A DNA stretch of 64,000 nucleotides from Marinobacter sp. JH2 (GTDB taxonomy: Bacteria; Pseudomonadota; Gammaproteobacteria; Pseudomonadales; Oleiphilaceae): positions 1 through 64,000 of the forward strand of contig NZ_CP037934.1 in the NCBI RefSeq assembly GCF_004353225.1, in the 5' to 3' direction. The position numbers and the translations under genes are program-made. How positions within the stretch are numbered: the stretch's first letter is position 1; each line of letters starts with the position of its first letter. This document shows positions 19,423-28,933 of this stretch, piece by piece. The notes under the pieces were generated by a model. That model was given only the letters and a program-made list of their open reading frames with translations. It made no database searches and was not told the DNA's origin.

Positions 19423-19884
19423 TCAGGCAGCGGCTTCGGTCGCTGCAATATCCCGGATTTTGCCGACCATGGCCCGTAAGCCGTTGCCGCGAGTGGGGGA
19501 AATGTGACGCATCAGGTCGAGCTGCTCGAACAGTTCGTCTATGTCGGTCGCCAGCAGTTCCCGAGGCGATTTCGCGTTCAGAGCTACCAGAATGATCGCA
19601 GCCAGACCGCGAACGATCATGGCGTCAGAATCTATCAGCAGGAACAGTTTGCCGCTGTCTTCGTCGTACTGATGAATAACCCATACCTGGCTTTGGCAGC
19701 CATGCACGTAGTTCTCTTCGGTACGCGCCTCATCCGGGAACTCGGGTAATTGCTTGCCCAGATCGATGATGAAAGCGTAACGATCTTCCCAGTCATCCAG
19801 GAACTCAAAGGCGTCCAGAACGTCTTCCAGTGAGGTTTTTTGGCCGAGCGGGTTGTCCAGAAATTGCTGTTTGCTAGCGGTCAT
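19423..19884 (-). CDS. sufE: SufE cysteine desulfuration protein
   Basis: Sulfur acceptor that takes persulfide from SufS and passes it to the SufBCD scaffold. It has 153 residues. Catalytic Cys63 is in YVHGCQSQVWV, and the domain continues with IVRGLAAI and SPTRGNGLRAMV. It is the last gene of the suf operon, overlapping the sufT stop by 4 bases. Confidence 0.95.
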   Translation of the reverse strand: MTASKQQFLDNPLGQKTSLEDVLDAFEFLDDWEDRYAFIIDLGKQLPEFPDEARTEENYVHGCQSQVWVIHQYDEDSGKLFLLIDSDAMIVRGLAAIILVALNAKSPRELLATDIDELFEQLDLMRHISPTRGNGLRAMVGKIRDIAATEAAA

Positions 19885-20429
19885 AGCATACCCAGTTCAA
19901 GTTTGGCTTCATCAGTCAGCATGTCGTTGTTCCAAGGCGGATCGAACGTGAGCTCCATCGTTACCTTATCGACGTTGGGCACGTGCTCTACTTTGCGCTT
20001 GACGTCTTCGGTAATCACCGGGCCCATGCCGCAGCCAGCTGCGGTCAGGGTCATTTTGATGTAGATGTGGTTTCCGTCTTCAGTGCCGTTTTCAATTTTG
20101 CACTCGTAAATCAGCCCCAGATCGACCACATTGACCGGGATTTCCGGGTCATAGGCGCTGCGCATGGCTTCCCAGACCTGGTTCTCGTTCACCGTGCCAT
20201 CTGCCGGGGTTTCGAAGCTGCTTTCCAGCGGTTTTTTGCCCAGAGCGTCGGCGTCGTGGCCTTCGATACGAGCCAGGTTGCCGTTGACCGCAACGGTGAA
20301 TGTGCCGCCCAGTGATTGGGTGATGGTCACAAAGGTATCCGACGGAATCATGATTTCAGTTCCGGCGGGCACCAAACGTGCCTCCACTTCGCGCTTCGTC
20401 AGGACAACTTCCCGTTCTTGCATGCTCAA
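19881..20429 (-). CDS. sufT: SufT Fe-S assembly factor (DUF59/MIP18 family)
   Basis: A 182-residue Fe-S maturation auxiliary. The N-terminal part (~1-75) is the SufT-specific region (REVVLTKREVEARLVPAGTE); the MIP18/DUF59 domain (~85-175) has AYDPEIPVNVVDLGLIY, MTLTAAGCGMGPVI with the conserved Cys, and VELTFDPPW-like MELTFDPPWNNDML. It lies between sufA and sufE. SufT proteins support maturation of Fe-S clients when demand is high. Confidence 0.93.
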   Translation of the reverse strand: MSMQEREVVLTKREVEARLVPAGTEIMIPSDTFVTITQSLGGTFTVAVNGNLARIEGHDADALGKKPLESSFETPADGTVNENQVWEAMRSAYDPEIPVNVVDLGLIYECKIENGTEDGNHIYIKMTLTAAGCGMGPVITEDVKRKVEHVPNVDKVTMELTFDPPWNNDMLTDEAKLELGML

Positions 20430-20441
20430 TAAAGCCTCTGT

Positions 20442-20798
20442 TTAAGACACCGTAAAGCTCTCGCCACACCCACATTCTGCGGTAGCGTTGGGGTTGCGGA
20501 AACGAAACAGGGAGTTGACTCCCTCGGTGACAAAATCGATTTCAATACCGTTAACCAAAGACAGGTGTTCCTGTTTAACGAATACGTCCACGCCGTCGAT
20601 GGAGAAAATGCGGTCGTCGTTGCTGGGTTGTTCAACCCATTCGGTTTCATACTTAAAGCCGGAGCAGCCACTCTTTTTGATGGCGAGGCGAATGCCTTTC
20701 GCATCCGGTTTTTTGTCCAGTTGTTTGCGAACGTGTTTGACCGCGGTGGGTGTCATGGTCACGTTGACATCGTTCGGGGTGAAGACTTCGGCCGACAT
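20442..20798 (-). CDS. sufA: SufA/IscA-type A-type carrier for Fe-S clusters
   Basis: A 118-residue HesB/IscA-fold protein. The three conserved ligand cysteines are Cys45 in KKSGCSGFKY and Cys109/Cys111 in ECGCGESF near the C-terminus. It takes clusters from the SufBCD scaffold to apoproteins. It lies between sufS and sufT, with 12-base gaps on each side, in one operon. Confidence 0.94.
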   Translation of the reverse strand: MSAEVFTPNDVNVTMTPTAVKHVRKQLDKKPDAKGIRLAIKKSGCSGFKYETEWVEQPSNDDRIFSIDGVDVFVKQEHLSLVNGIEIDFVTEGVNSLFRFRNPNATAECGCGESFTVS

Positions 20799-20810
20799 GT
20801 TTCCACCTCC

Positions 20811-22064
20811 TCAGGTAAACAGGCGCTGAATTTTTTGCAGGCCGGCGAACAATTGCTCGACCTCTTCCAGTGTATTGTAGAACGCAAATGAAGCCCGGGC
20901 TGTACCGGGTACTCCGTAGAAATCCATTAGCGGCATGGCGCAGTGGTGGCCCGTGCGAATCGCAATGCCTTGCTGATCCAGCAGGGTGCCGATGTCGCTT
21001 GGGTGTAGCCCGGCGATCTTGAACGACATCACCGGCACTTTGTTTGCTGCTGTGCCGATAATTTCCATACCCGGAACCGTCTCCACCAATTCGTTGGCGC
21101 GAGTCAGAAGGGCGTTCTCAGCCGCTTCCATGGCCTTCCGGTCAAGACTGTCCAGATAACGGATGGCCGCAGCCAGCCCCACCGCTTCGGCGATAGCCGG
21201 TGTGCCTGCCTCAAACTTGTAGGGCAGAACGTTCCAGGTGGTGCGCTCGAACGAAACCCGTTCAATCATCTCGCCGCCGCCCTGGTAAGGGGGCATCTGT
21301 TCCAGCAATTCCGCGCGGCCGTACAGTACACCGATGCCGGTGGGGCCGAACAGTTTGTGGGACGAGAACACGTAGAAATCACAATCCAAAGCCTGTACGT
21401 CAGGCTTGAAGTGGGGTACCGCCTGGGCGCCGTCAATCAAGGTCAGTACGCCCTGATCTTTGGCGTGCTTAATCAGGGAGGCAATCGGGTTCACGGTACC
21501 CAGTACGTTGGATACGTGAGTGATGGCCAGAATGCGAGTACGTTCGTTCAGCAAATTGTTGAAGGAGTCCAGATCCAATTCGCCGGCGGAGTTCACCTGC
21601 ACAGGCACCACTTTGGCGCCCGTACGTTCGGCCACCATCTGCCAAGGCACGATGTTGGCGTGGTGCTCCATATGACTGACCAGAATTTCGTCGCCTTCTT
21701 TCAGACGAGAAGCCAAGCCGTTCGCGACCAAGTTTATGGCTTCGGTGGTGCCGCGTGTCCAGATGATTTCGCGCGTGCTGGGCGCGTTTAAAAAGCTGCG
21801 AACGGTTTCCCGGGCACCTTCGAAGGCCGCTGTGGCGCGATCGCCAAGGGTGTGAGCACCCCGGTGCACATTAGAGTGCATTTCCCGGTAGTAACGGTCC
21901 ATCGCATCCAGGACGGCGGTTGGCTTTTGGGCCGAGGCGCCGTTGTCCAGATACACCAGCGGCTTTCCGTTAACCTCTTGGGCCAGAATGGGAAAGTCGC
22001 GCCGGATGCGTTCTACATCAAACGCTTTGGTGCTGGTGTTGGTTGCCATGGACAGATCGCTCAT
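20811..22064 (-). CDS. sufS: SufS cysteine desulfurase
   Basis: A group II PLP-dependent desulfurase of 417 residues that releases sulfur from cysteine for Fe-S assembly. Lys237 in VFSSHKLFGPTG holds PLP. Catalytic Cys375 is in IRTGHHCAMPLM. The His-rich MEHHANIVPWQ and the THVSNVLGT stretch line the active site. The start at MSDLSMATN is taken from an upstream AGGAG; the ATG five codons on is an alternative. SufE, its partner, closes the operon. Confidence 0.96.
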   Translation of the reverse strand: MSDLSMATNTSTKAFDVERIRRDFPILAQEVNGKPLVYLDNGASAQKPTAVLDAMDRYYREMHSNVHRGAHTLGDRATAAFEGARETVRSFLNAPSTREIIWTRGTTEAINLVANGLASRLKEGDEILVSHMEHHANIVPWQMVAERTGAKVVPVQVNSAGELDLDSFNNLLNERTRILAITHVSNVLGTVNPIASLIKHAKDQGVLTLIDGAQAVPHFKPDVQALDCDFYVFSSHKLFGPTGIGVLYGRAELLEQMPPYQGGGEMIERVSFERTTWNVLPYKFEAGTPAIAEAVGLAAAIRYLDSLDRKAMEAAENALLTRANELVETVPGMEIIGTAANKVPVMSFKIAGLHPSDIGTLLDQQGIAIRTGHHCAMPLMDFYGVPGTARASFAFYNTLEEVEQLFAGLQKIQRLFT

Positions 22065-22068
22065 GCCT

Positions 22069-23355
22069 TCAGATCTCCTGAAAGGTTTGCTCGAAGAATT
22101 CGTTCAGACGCACTTGGGCCGTGTCCCGCACAACTTCCAGCGGTATCTGGCTGACCAGTTCGTTGATGAACGCCATGGTGAGCAGTACGTTTGCATCGCG
22201 GCGACCAATACCCCGTGACAGCAGGTAGAAAATGGATTCTTCGTCCAGCTGGCCGATGGTGGCACCGTGGGCACACTTCACATCGTCGGCGTAGATTTCC
22301 AGTTCCGGCTTGGTGTCGATCTCGGCACCGTTGTTCAGCAACAGGTTTTTGTTATTCATATCCGCAAAGGACTTTTGTGCGTCCTGATGGATATGAATAC
22401 GCCCGTTGAAAATCGCGTGGGATTGGTCGGCTGCGATGTTGCGATACGTTTCTTCGCTGTTGCAGTTCGCCGCCACGTGATCAATGGAGGTGTGGTTGTC
22501 GTAGTGCTGTTTGCCTTGAGTCACCACAACGCCGTTGAGCTTGGTTTCGGCTTCTTCGCCTACCAAGCGCACCTGCAGGTCGTGCCGGCGCAATGGGCCG
22601 CCAAAACCAACGCAGTGGCTTTCGAAACGTGAGCTGTGGTTCTGGACCACACCGGTGGCACCAATGTGCTGAACCGATTCGCCTTCCATGTTCAGGCGAA
22701 TGCTGGTTACGTTTGCGCCGTCGGCCAGAGTAAATTCAGTCACTGTGTTAACGAACGCCGGTGCATCACCACTGGAGGTATACTCTTCGACCAGTGTGAT
22801 CTGGCTGTTTGCTCCGGCTTCAACGAAAATGCGCGGGAAGGCTGAGCCACTGGCATCCGCGGCGGTTTCATGAATGATGAACAGTGGCTGATCCAAGGCA
22901 GCACCGGCGTGCAGGCGCACGAGCAGTCCGTCGTCAAAACGGGCTCCGTTCAGACGAGCAAATTGGGCCTGATCGTGATCCAGTGTACTGCCAAGTTGAA
23001 GGGCGAGAACGTCCGCTTCTTCGTTATCAAGATCGCTGAAGCTCCGAATGGTGATGCCGTCCATATCCGGAAAGTCGCTGGCTTCGGGGATCAAAATCCC
23101 GTTGCGGAAGACGACCTTGTAGCCGGACACCGCCAAGCTGTTGCCGGTTTTGCCTTCGGCAGGCAAGGAAATGGCCATCTCGTCGGACAGCTTCAAATAC
23201 TTGCTGGAGTACTTCCAGTTTTCGGTTTTGCGGGTAGGTAGTGGCATATCAACCAACAGACTCGCCCGTTGTTTACGCAGCGCCAGCAGCGGCTCAGGCA
23301 GAGTTTGCCCGGCCGGATGCAGGAAGGCGCTGGAAAGCATAGGTGCTTGTTTCAT
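22069..23355 (-). CDS. sufD: SufD Fe-S scaffold subunit
   Basis: A 428-residue beta-helix component of the SufBC2D scaffold. Typical SufD elements are the N-terminal TRKTENWKYSS, the repetitive beta-helix centre, HVAANCNSEETYRNIAADQSHAIFNGRIHI, and the C-terminal KCAHGATIGQLDEESIFYLLSRGI, which includes the conserved His used with SufB in assembly. It lies between sufC (15-base gap) and sufS (4-base gap). Confidence 0.95.
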   Translation of the reverse strand: MKQAPMLSSAFLHPAGQTLPEPLLALRKQRASLLVDMPLPTRKTENWKYSSKYLKLSDEMAISLPAEGKTGNSLAVSGYKVVFRNGILIPEASDFPDMDGITIRSFSDLDNEEADVLALQLGSTLDHDQAQFARLNGARFDDGLLVRLHAGAALDQPLFIIHETAADASGSAFPRIFVEAGANSQITLVEEYTSSGDAPAFVNTVTEFTLADGANVTSIRLNMEGESVQHIGATGVVQNHSSRFESHCVGFGGPLRRHDLQVRLVGEEAETKLNGVVVTQGKQHYDNHTSIDHVAANCNSEETYRNIAADQSHAIFNGRIHIHQDAQKSFADMNNKNLLLNNGAEIDTKPELEIYADDVKCAHGATIGQLDEESIFYLLSRGIGRRDANVLLTMAFINELVSQIPLEVVRDTAQVRLNEFFEQTFQEI

Positions 23356-23370
23356 TCCGCGGCCTCCTGA

Positions 23371-24132
23371 TCAGTTACTGGTGTCTTCGTCGTTGATTCC
23401 CAACCAGCCGTAACCGCGTTCTTCCAGTTCAAGTGCCAGTTCACGGCCGCCGGATTTAACGATCCGGCCGCCCGCCAGTACATGCACGTAATCTGGCACG
23501 ATGTGGTTAAGCAGGCGTTGGTAGTGGGTCACCATCAGGATGGCGCGATCTTCGGCACGCAGTGCGTTAACGCCGTTGGAAACGACTTGCAGTGCGTCGA
23601 TGTCGAGGCCGGAGTCAGTTTCGTCCAGAATTGCCAGCTTCGGCTGAAGCAGCAATGCCTGCATGATTTCGTTACGCTTTTTCTCACCACCGGAGAAGTC
23701 TTCGTTAACGCCACGCTTCAGGAACGAAGGGTCCAAATCTACTTGCTTGGACACTTCCTTGGCCAGCTTCATGAACTCAGCCGCGTTCATTTCTTCTTCG
23801 CCGCGGTGCTTGCGCATGGCGTTAACGGCGGTCCGAAGGAACTGAAGGTTGCTCACGCCGGGAATTTCTACCGGGTATTGGAAGGCGAGAAACACGCCGT
23901 CGCGGGCACGCTCTTCGATAGAGCGTTCCAGCAGGTTTTCACCGTTCAGGGTGACTTCGCCGCTGGTGACTTCAAATGCCTCGTTGCCTGCCAGAACCTG
24001 TGACAGGGTGCTCTTACCGGATCCGTTGGGGCCCATGATGGCATGAACTTCCCCGGCCTTGATGTCCAGGTTGATGCCTTTGAGGATCTCTTTGTCCTCA
24101 ACGGATGCGTGCAGGTTTTTGATGCTCAGCAT
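23371..24132 (-). CDS. sufC: SufC ATPase of the SufBCD complex
   Basis: An ABC-type ATPase of 253 residues that drives conformational change in the SufBC2D scaffold. Walker A is GPNGSGKST, the Q-loop AFQYPVEIPGV, the signature DFSGGEKKRNEIMQALLL, Walker B LAILDETDSGLD and the switch His in LMVTHYQRLL. There are no membrane segments, as expected for SufC. Confidence 0.97.
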   Translation of the reverse strand: MLSIKNLHASVEDKEILKGINLDIKAGEVHAIMGPNGSGKSTLSQVLAGNEAFEVTSGEVTLNGENLLERSIEERARDGVFLAFQYPVEIPGVSNLQFLRTAVNAMRKHRGEEEMNAAEFMKLAKEVSKQVDLDPSFLKRGVNEDFSGGEKKRNEIMQALLLQPKLAILDETDSGLDIDALQVVSNGVNALRAEDRAILMVTHYQRLLNHIVPDYVHVLAGGRIVKSGGRELALELEERGYGWLGINDEDTSN

Positions 24133-24187
24133 TTGTTGCTTCTCTCTTTTAACCGTCTGAATTCTTTGTGTTTGCCGTGGTACTTAA

Positions 24188-25636
24188 TTAACCAACAGAG
24201 CCTTCGAGGCTAACTTCCAGTAGTTTGCCGGCTTCCACCGCAAACTCCATCGGCAGTTCTTTAAACACCTCTTTACAAAAGCCGTTCACGATCATGGACA
24301 CGGCCTGCTCTGGCTCGATACCACGCTGGCGGCAGAGGAACATCTGCTCGTCACTGACCTTGGAGGTGGTGGCTTCGTGTTCCACGATGGCTGACTTGTT
24401 CTTGCTTTCGATGTACGGGAAGGTGTGGGCACCGCAACGATCGCCGATCAGCAGCGAGTCACACTGGGTAAAGTTACGTGCGCCATCGGCTGCCGGGCCG
24501 AATTTCACCAGGCCGCGGTATGCGTTTGAGCTGCGGCCAGCCGAAATGCCTTTGGAGATGACAGTGCTCCGGGTGTTTTTGCCCAAGTGGATCATCTTGG
24601 TGCCGGTGTCCGCTTGCTGGTAGTTGTGGGTCAGGGCAACGGAGTAGAACTCGCCGACGCTGTTATCACCACGCAGTACACAGCTGGGGTATTTCCAGGT
24701 AATGGCAGAGCCGGTTTCGACCTGAGTCCAGGACACTTTGGAGTTTTTGCCGATACAGGCCGCGCGTTTGGTGACAAAGTTATAGATGCCGCCTTTGCCG
24801 TTCTCATCGCCTGGGTACCAGTTTTGTACGGTAGAGTATTTGATCTGGGCGTCATCAAGGATGACCAACTCAACCACCGCAGCGTGCAGCTGGTTTTCGT
24901 CGCGCATCGGAGCCGTACAGCCTTCCAGATAGCTCACGTAGCTGCCTTCTTCGGCAATGATCAGGGTGCGCTCGAACTGGCCAGTGTTGGCAGCGTTGAT
25001 TCGGAAGTAAGTGGACAGCTCCATCGGGCAGCGAACGCCTTTCGGGATGTACACGAAGGAACCATCGGAAAAAACGGCCGAGTTCAAAGCGGCGAAGTAG
25101 TTATCGCCCGCCGGAACCACGCTTCCCAAGTACTTTTTCACCAGTTCCGGGTGCTTGTGCACCGCTTCGGAAATCGGGCAGAAAATCACACCGGCTTTTT
25201 CCAGCGGTTCTTTGAAAGTGGTCGCTACAGAAACCGAATCGAAAACCGCATCAACCGCAACGCCCGCCAACTTGGCACGTTCGTGCAGCGGAATGCCCAA
25301 TTTTTCATAGGTGCGCAGTAGCTCTGGATCGACTTCGTCCAGGCTCTGTGGCATGTCTTCTTTTTTCTTGGGTGCCGAGTAGTACGAAATATCGTTGTAA
25401 TCCACTTTCGGAAAATCAACGTGGGCCCACTCGGGTTCTTCCATGTCCAGCCAACGACGATATGCTTTTAAGCGCCACTCAAGCATGAACTCAGGTTCCT
25501 GCTTGATTTCTGACAGGCGGCGGATTACATCTTCATTGAGGCCGGGTTCGAAGGTGTCTGATTCAATTTCGGTCACGAATCCGTGTTCGTAATCCCGTTT
25601 GATCAGCTCTTTCACCTCATTGTCGGTGGTCGCCAT
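24188..25636 (-). CDS. sufB: SufB Fe-S scaffold subunit
   Basis: The main scaffold subunit on which Fe-S clusters form, 482 residues. Characteristic stretches are KEPEWMLEWRL-like [70 protein letters not shown], and the late [31 protein letters not shown]. It is the first gene of the sufBCDSATE operon. A 55-base gap separates it from sufC, and an IscR-type promoter lies 100-130 bases upstream. No regulator gene (sufR or iscR) is adjacent. Confidence 0.97.
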   Translation of the reverse strand: MATTDNEVKELIKRDYEHGFVTEIESDTFEPGLNEDVIRRLSEIKQEPEFMLEWRLKAYRRWLDMEEPEWAHVDFPKVDYNDISYYSAPKKKEDMPQSLDEVDPELLRTYEKLGIPLHERAKLAGVAVDAVFDSVSVATTFKEPLEKAGVIFCPISEAVHKHPELVKKYLGSVVPAGDNYFAALNSAVFSDGSFVYIPKGVRCPMELSTYFRINAANTGQFERTLIIAEEGSYVSYLEGCTAPMRDENQLHAAVVELVILDDAQIKYSTVQNWYPGDENGKGGIYNFVTKRAACIGKNSKVSWTQVETGSAITWKYPSCVLRGDNSVGEFYSVALTHNYQQADTGTKMIHLGKNTRSTVISKGISAGRSSNAYRGLVKFGPAADGARNFTQCDSLLIGDRCGAHTFPYIESKNKSAIVEHEATTSKVSDEQMFLCRQRGIEPEQAVSMIVNGFCKEVFKELPMEFAVEAGKLLEVSLEGSVG

Positions 25637-25735
25637 GATCGTCGCTCCGTAATTCTCTCATCTGGGGCATGGTGCCCTATGTTTCGCCGGGGGACCGAAT
25701 GTAAAAAGGGCTCCCCCCGTTGCTTCTGGCGAATG

Positions 25736-25768
25736 ATTATACAATACCAGAGTAATTTAGTCAGGTAT
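25736..25768 (-). promoter_or_regulatory. suf operon promoter with IscR type 1 site
   Basis: Read on the minus strand, positions 25768-25744 form ATACCTGACT-aaatt-ACTCTGGTAT, which agrees with the IscR type 1 consensus at 23 of 25 positions by my count. A -35-like CTGACT (25764-25759) inside it is 17 bases from a perfect -10 TATAAT (25741-25736), so the site covers -35 and the spacer, a repressing position. A second TATAAT lies at 25792-25787 without a good -35. Confidence 0.8.
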
Positions 25769-25850
25769 TAAATCGGTCGTGTAGGGATTATACCTTAATC
25801 ATACGTGCAGCCCTACCTATGAGCTGCACGCCGGGAGCGTTCGGGTGGGG

Positions 25851-27167
25851 TTAGATGGTGGGCAGAATGCGTGTCAAATAACTAAAACGAAGAGAGTTTG
25901 GCAATCCTTGGGGTTTGGGGATGCGTACAATGTGCCCGCTACCCGGGGCGCAGTTCATGGTTTCTCCGTTACGGTTCTGCATGGTGCCGGCGGTAAAGCG
26001 CAGGTTTCCGGCAGGATTGATCAGTTCCAACTGATCGCCCGGTGCAAATTTGTTTTTCACATCAATGGTTAGCCATTGATCGTCGGTATCGGTAATGCTG
26101 CCCACGACTTGCTGAGTGCCAAGAAACGATGATCCTTGCTCGTAACTCTGGTATTCCTGTGGCACATGGCGACGCAGGAAGCCTTCTGTGTAGCCGCGGC
26201 TCGAGAGTGCTTCCAATTCATCCATCCTTTGCATGTCGAAGGGTTTGCCAGCGACAGCGTCGTCGATTGCGCGGCGATAGGTCTGGGTGGTGCGGGCAAC
26301 ATAATAGGTGCTTTTGGTGCGGCCTTCGATTTTCAGCGAATGCACGCCCATATTGACCAGTTCGGCTACGTGCTGGACGGCTCTTAAGTCTTTTGAGTTC
26401 ATGATGTAGGTGCCGTGCTCATCTTCATAGGCCGGAATATAACCGCCCGGGCGGTTCGGCTCTTCCAGTAGAATTTCTTTAGGTTCGAATGTTTGAGCGG
26501 TTTGTTGAGACGAGGTGGCAATCAGATCACCCGTTTGATCGGTGGTGTGGGCTACGGGCTGGTAATTCCAGCGGCAAGCATTAGTGCAGGCGCCTTGATT
26601 GGCATCGCGGTGATTCATGTACCCGGAAAGCAGGCAGCGGCCGGAGTAAGCCATGCATAAAGCGCCGTGAACGAACACTTCCAGCTCCATCTCTGGTACT
26701 TTTTCTCGAATCTCACGGATCTCATGGAGTGCTAATTCCCGGGATAGGATAACGCGGTTGATGCCTTGTCGACGCCAAAATTCCACGGTGGCCCAGTTGA
26801 CCGCATTGGCTTGAACCGAAAGATGGATGGCTTGGTCTGGCCAGGTTTCTTTTACCAGCATGATCAACCCCGGGTCCGACATGATGAGGGCGTCCGGCTT
26901 TTGTTCAAGAATGGGGGCGAGGTCTCTAAGAAAGCTGCGCACTTTGTCATTGTGAGGGGCAATGTTAGATACTAGATAGAACTGCTTCCCCAGCTCATGC
27001 GCCCTGGCGATGCCTGCACCCAAAGCTTCAACGTTTTTAAAGCTGTTATTTCTTACCCGAAGGGAATACCGGGGTTGGCCAGCATATACTGCATCCGCCC
27101 CGTAGGCGAAGGCGGTTTCCAGGTGTTCGGGAGTGCCGGCGGGCGCGAGTAGTTCCGGGGTTTTCAT
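25851..27167 (-). CDS. trhP: U32 family peptidase-like tRNA hydroxylation protein TrhP (YegQ)
   Basis: A 438-residue protein very like E. coli YegQ/TrhP, which with prephenate acts in forming 5-hydroxyuridine at tRNA position 34. Landmarks: KTPELLAPAGTPEHLETAFAYGADAVYAG at the start, the U32 signature ELEVFVHGALCMAYSGRCLLSGY with its Cys pair, and NQGACTNACRWNY with two further Cys, which would fit an Fe-S site. The C-terminal ~90 residues form a small beta-barrel typical of the long subfamily. It is separated from sufB by 214 bases containing the suf promoter. Confidence 0.92.
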   Translation of the reverse strand: MKTPELLAPAGTPEHLETAFAYGADAVYAGQPRYSLRVRNNSFKNVEALGAGIARAHELGKQFYLVSNIAPHNDKVRSFLRDLAPILEQKPDALIMSDPGLIMLVKETWPDQAIHLSVQANAVNWATVEFWRRQGINRVILSRELALHEIREIREKVPEMELEVFVHGALCMAYSGRCLLSGYMNHRDANQGACTNACRWNYQPVAHTTDQTGDLIATSSQQTAQTFEPKEILLEEPNRPGGYIPAYEDEHGTYIMNSKDLRAVQHVAELVNMGVHSLKIEGRTKSTYYVARTTQTYRRAIDDAVAGKPFDMQRMDELEALSSRGYTEGFLRRHVPQEYQSYEQGSSFLGTQQVVGSITDTDDQWLTIDVKNKFAPGDQLELINPAGNLRFTAGTMQNRNGETMNCAPGSGHIVRIPKPQGLPNSLRFSYLTRILPTI

Positions 27168-27353
27168 GGTTTCTCCGAGGGTCAGGATTCGGGTGGGGTG
27201 GTGATGATTTTTAACCAGGTCGCATTTTGCCGGAAGGCGGTGCCTTTTCTATTGATCTTGCTCAAAGGTCTTATTGATCCTTTTCAGCTAACATGTGTAC
27301 GCTGACGCGCATGTACTATGCTCAAAGCTAAATGGGTAGCAGGAGGGAATAAT

Positions 27354-27710
27354 ATGGGAACGGAGAATGTATCGTCGGACGCGGCCAAGAAACCCTTGGG
27401 TGGCCGGGTCAGCTCGTTAATCAAGGTTCATCTGGCGCGAGGCAAAGTCGGAGTTGAAACCGTTGCGGGCCAATTGAATATGAGCCGGTATACGTTGCAC
27501 AAGAAATTGCGACAAGAAGGGGTGACGTTTGCAGCGTTGTTAGAGCAAGTCCGCCGAGAGCAGGCGATTACTTACATGAAAGATAAATCCAAGCCGCTGG
27601 TAGAGATTGCCGAACAACTTGGATTTTCGGAACTGAGTGCATTCAGCCGGGCGTTTAAACGCTGGATGGGAACGCCACCGGCTGAATACCGCTCGCTTCG
27701 GATGTCCTGA
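27354..27710 (+). CDS. Stand-alone AraC-type DNA-binding protein
   Basis: A 118-residue protein made up almost only of the AraC/XylS double helix-turn-helix. Helix pair 1 is in VETVAGQLNMSRYTLHKKLRQEG, helix pair 2 in LVEIAEQLGFSELSAFSRAFKRWMGTPPAEYR. It resembles the C-terminal half of OruR-like AraC regulators but has no ligand-binding domain, only ~20 polar residues before the HTH. The start is the ATG after GCAGGAGGG; an in-frame ATG 12 codons earlier lacks such a site. Its stop abuts the stop of the converging fabB gene. Targets are unknown. Confidence 0.82.
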   Translation: MGTENVSSDAAKKPLGGRVSSLIKVHLARGKVGVETVAGQLNMSRYTLHKKLRQEGVTFAALLEQVRREQAITYMKDKSKPLVEIAEQLGFSELSAFSRAFKRWMGTPPAEYRSLRMS

Positions 27711-28922
27711 TCAGACTTTCTTGAAAATCAGGGTGGCGTTGGTTCCGCCAAAACCGAAACTGTTACTCATCACCAAGTCCAGATTCTGGTTGTCCATGCG
27801 TTCGCGGACAATCGGGAAGCCTTCTGCACCTTCGTCCAGATTCTGGATGTTGGCCGACGGTGCGATAAAGCCTTCACGTTGCATGATCAGCGAGTAAATG
27901 GCTTCGTGTACACCCGCCGCACCCAATGCGTGGCCGCAAAGTGGCTTGGTTGAACTCAGAGGCGGGATGTTGTCGCCAAAGGTTTTCTTGAGAGCTTGAA
28001 GCTCGGTGATATCACCGGCAGGCGTACTGGTACCGTGAGTATTGATGTAGCTGATCTCACCATCGATATTGGCCATTGCCTGCTGCATGCAGCGAATAGC
28101 ACCTTCGCCACTTGGTGCAACCATGTCAGCGCCGTCCGATGTCGCGCCAAAGCCTACCAGTTCCGCCAGGATGGTCGCGCCACGTGCTTCTGCGTGTTCC
28201 AATGCTTCCAACACAACAGCACCGCCACCGCCAGAAATGACGAAACCGTCGCGGTCGGCATCGTAGGTGCGTGAGGCCTGCTCGGGAGTGTCATTGTACT
28301 TGGTAGACAGCGCGCCCATGGCATCGAACATGAGGCTGAGTGTCCAGTGAATATCTTCACCGCCACCCGCGAGCATGACGTCCTGACGGCCCAGTGCAAT
28401 CTGATCAGCGGCGTGGCCGATGCAGTGTGCGCTGGTTGCGCAGGCAGAGGTAATGCCATAGTTGATGCCAGTAATGCCGAACGCGGTAGTGATAGAGGCG
28501 TTGATGGCGCTGCCCATGGTGCGCGGTACACGGTACGGACCAACCCGACGAATACCTTTATCGCGATGGGTGTCGATGGCATCCAGCAACTCAACCGTTG
28601 ATGCGCCGCCAGTGCCAAATACTGCGCCTGTGGTGTTTGAGCGAATTTGCTCGTCGGTCAGGCCCGCTTGCTCGATGGCTTCTTTGGTGGCCAGATAACT
28701 GTAACCGGCGGCCGGGCACATGAAACGCAAGATTTTGCGATCAATCAGCTCGGACAGGTTCAAGTCAATCTTGCCGGTAATGTGGCTGCGTAAACCGTTG
28801 TCGCGGGCTTCTTCGCTGAGCGCAATGCCAGAGCGGGACTCACGCAGAGATTCGGCGACTTCTTTTTGATTGGTTCCAAGGCTGGAGACAATCCCCATAC
28901 CAGTGATAACAACACGACGCAT
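27711..28922 (-). CDS. fabB: FabB, beta-ketoacyl-ACP synthase I
   Basis: An elongating condensing enzyme of fatty acid synthesis, 403 residues. The catalytic triad is Cys161 in [10 protein letters not shown], His in [11 protein letters not shown] and His in [12 protein letters not shown], which is the KAS I/II Cys-His-His set. Adjacency to fabA marks it as FabB rather than FabF: the pair makes unsaturated fatty acids. It starts 12 bases after the fabA stop. Confidence 0.96.
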   Translation of the reverse strand: MRRVVITGMGIVSSLGTNQKEVAESLRESRSGIALSEEARDNGLRSHITGKIDLNLSELIDRKILRFMCPAAGYSYLATKEAIEQAGLTDEQIRSNTTGAVFGTGGASTVELLDAIDTHRDKGIRRVGPYRVPRTMGSAINASITTAFGITGINYGITSACATSAHCIGHAADQIALGRQDVMLAGGGEDIHWTLSLMFDAMGALSTKYNDTPEQASRTYDADRDGFVISGGGGAVVLEALEHAEARGATILAELVGFGATSDGADMVAPSGEGAIRCMQQAMANIDGEISYINTHGTSTPAGDITELQALKKTFGDNIPPLSSTKPLCGHALGAAGVHEAIYSLIMQREGFIAPSANIQNLDEGAEGFPIVRERMDNQNLDLVMSNSFGFGGTNATLIFKKV

Positions 28923-28933
28923 CTTGCTAACTC

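Noticed and set aside
24587..25321. A 244-codon open frame antisense to sufB
   Set aside because: SufB on the other strand is unmistakable, and this frame has no domain, no ribosome site and unusual composition.
25804..25830. Inverted repeat CGTGCAGC/GCTGCACG after trhP, considered as a terminator
   Set aside because: The stem is perfect over eight bases, but no T-run follows on either strand and the loop is eleven bases. It could slow polymerase, but I cannot support a terminator.
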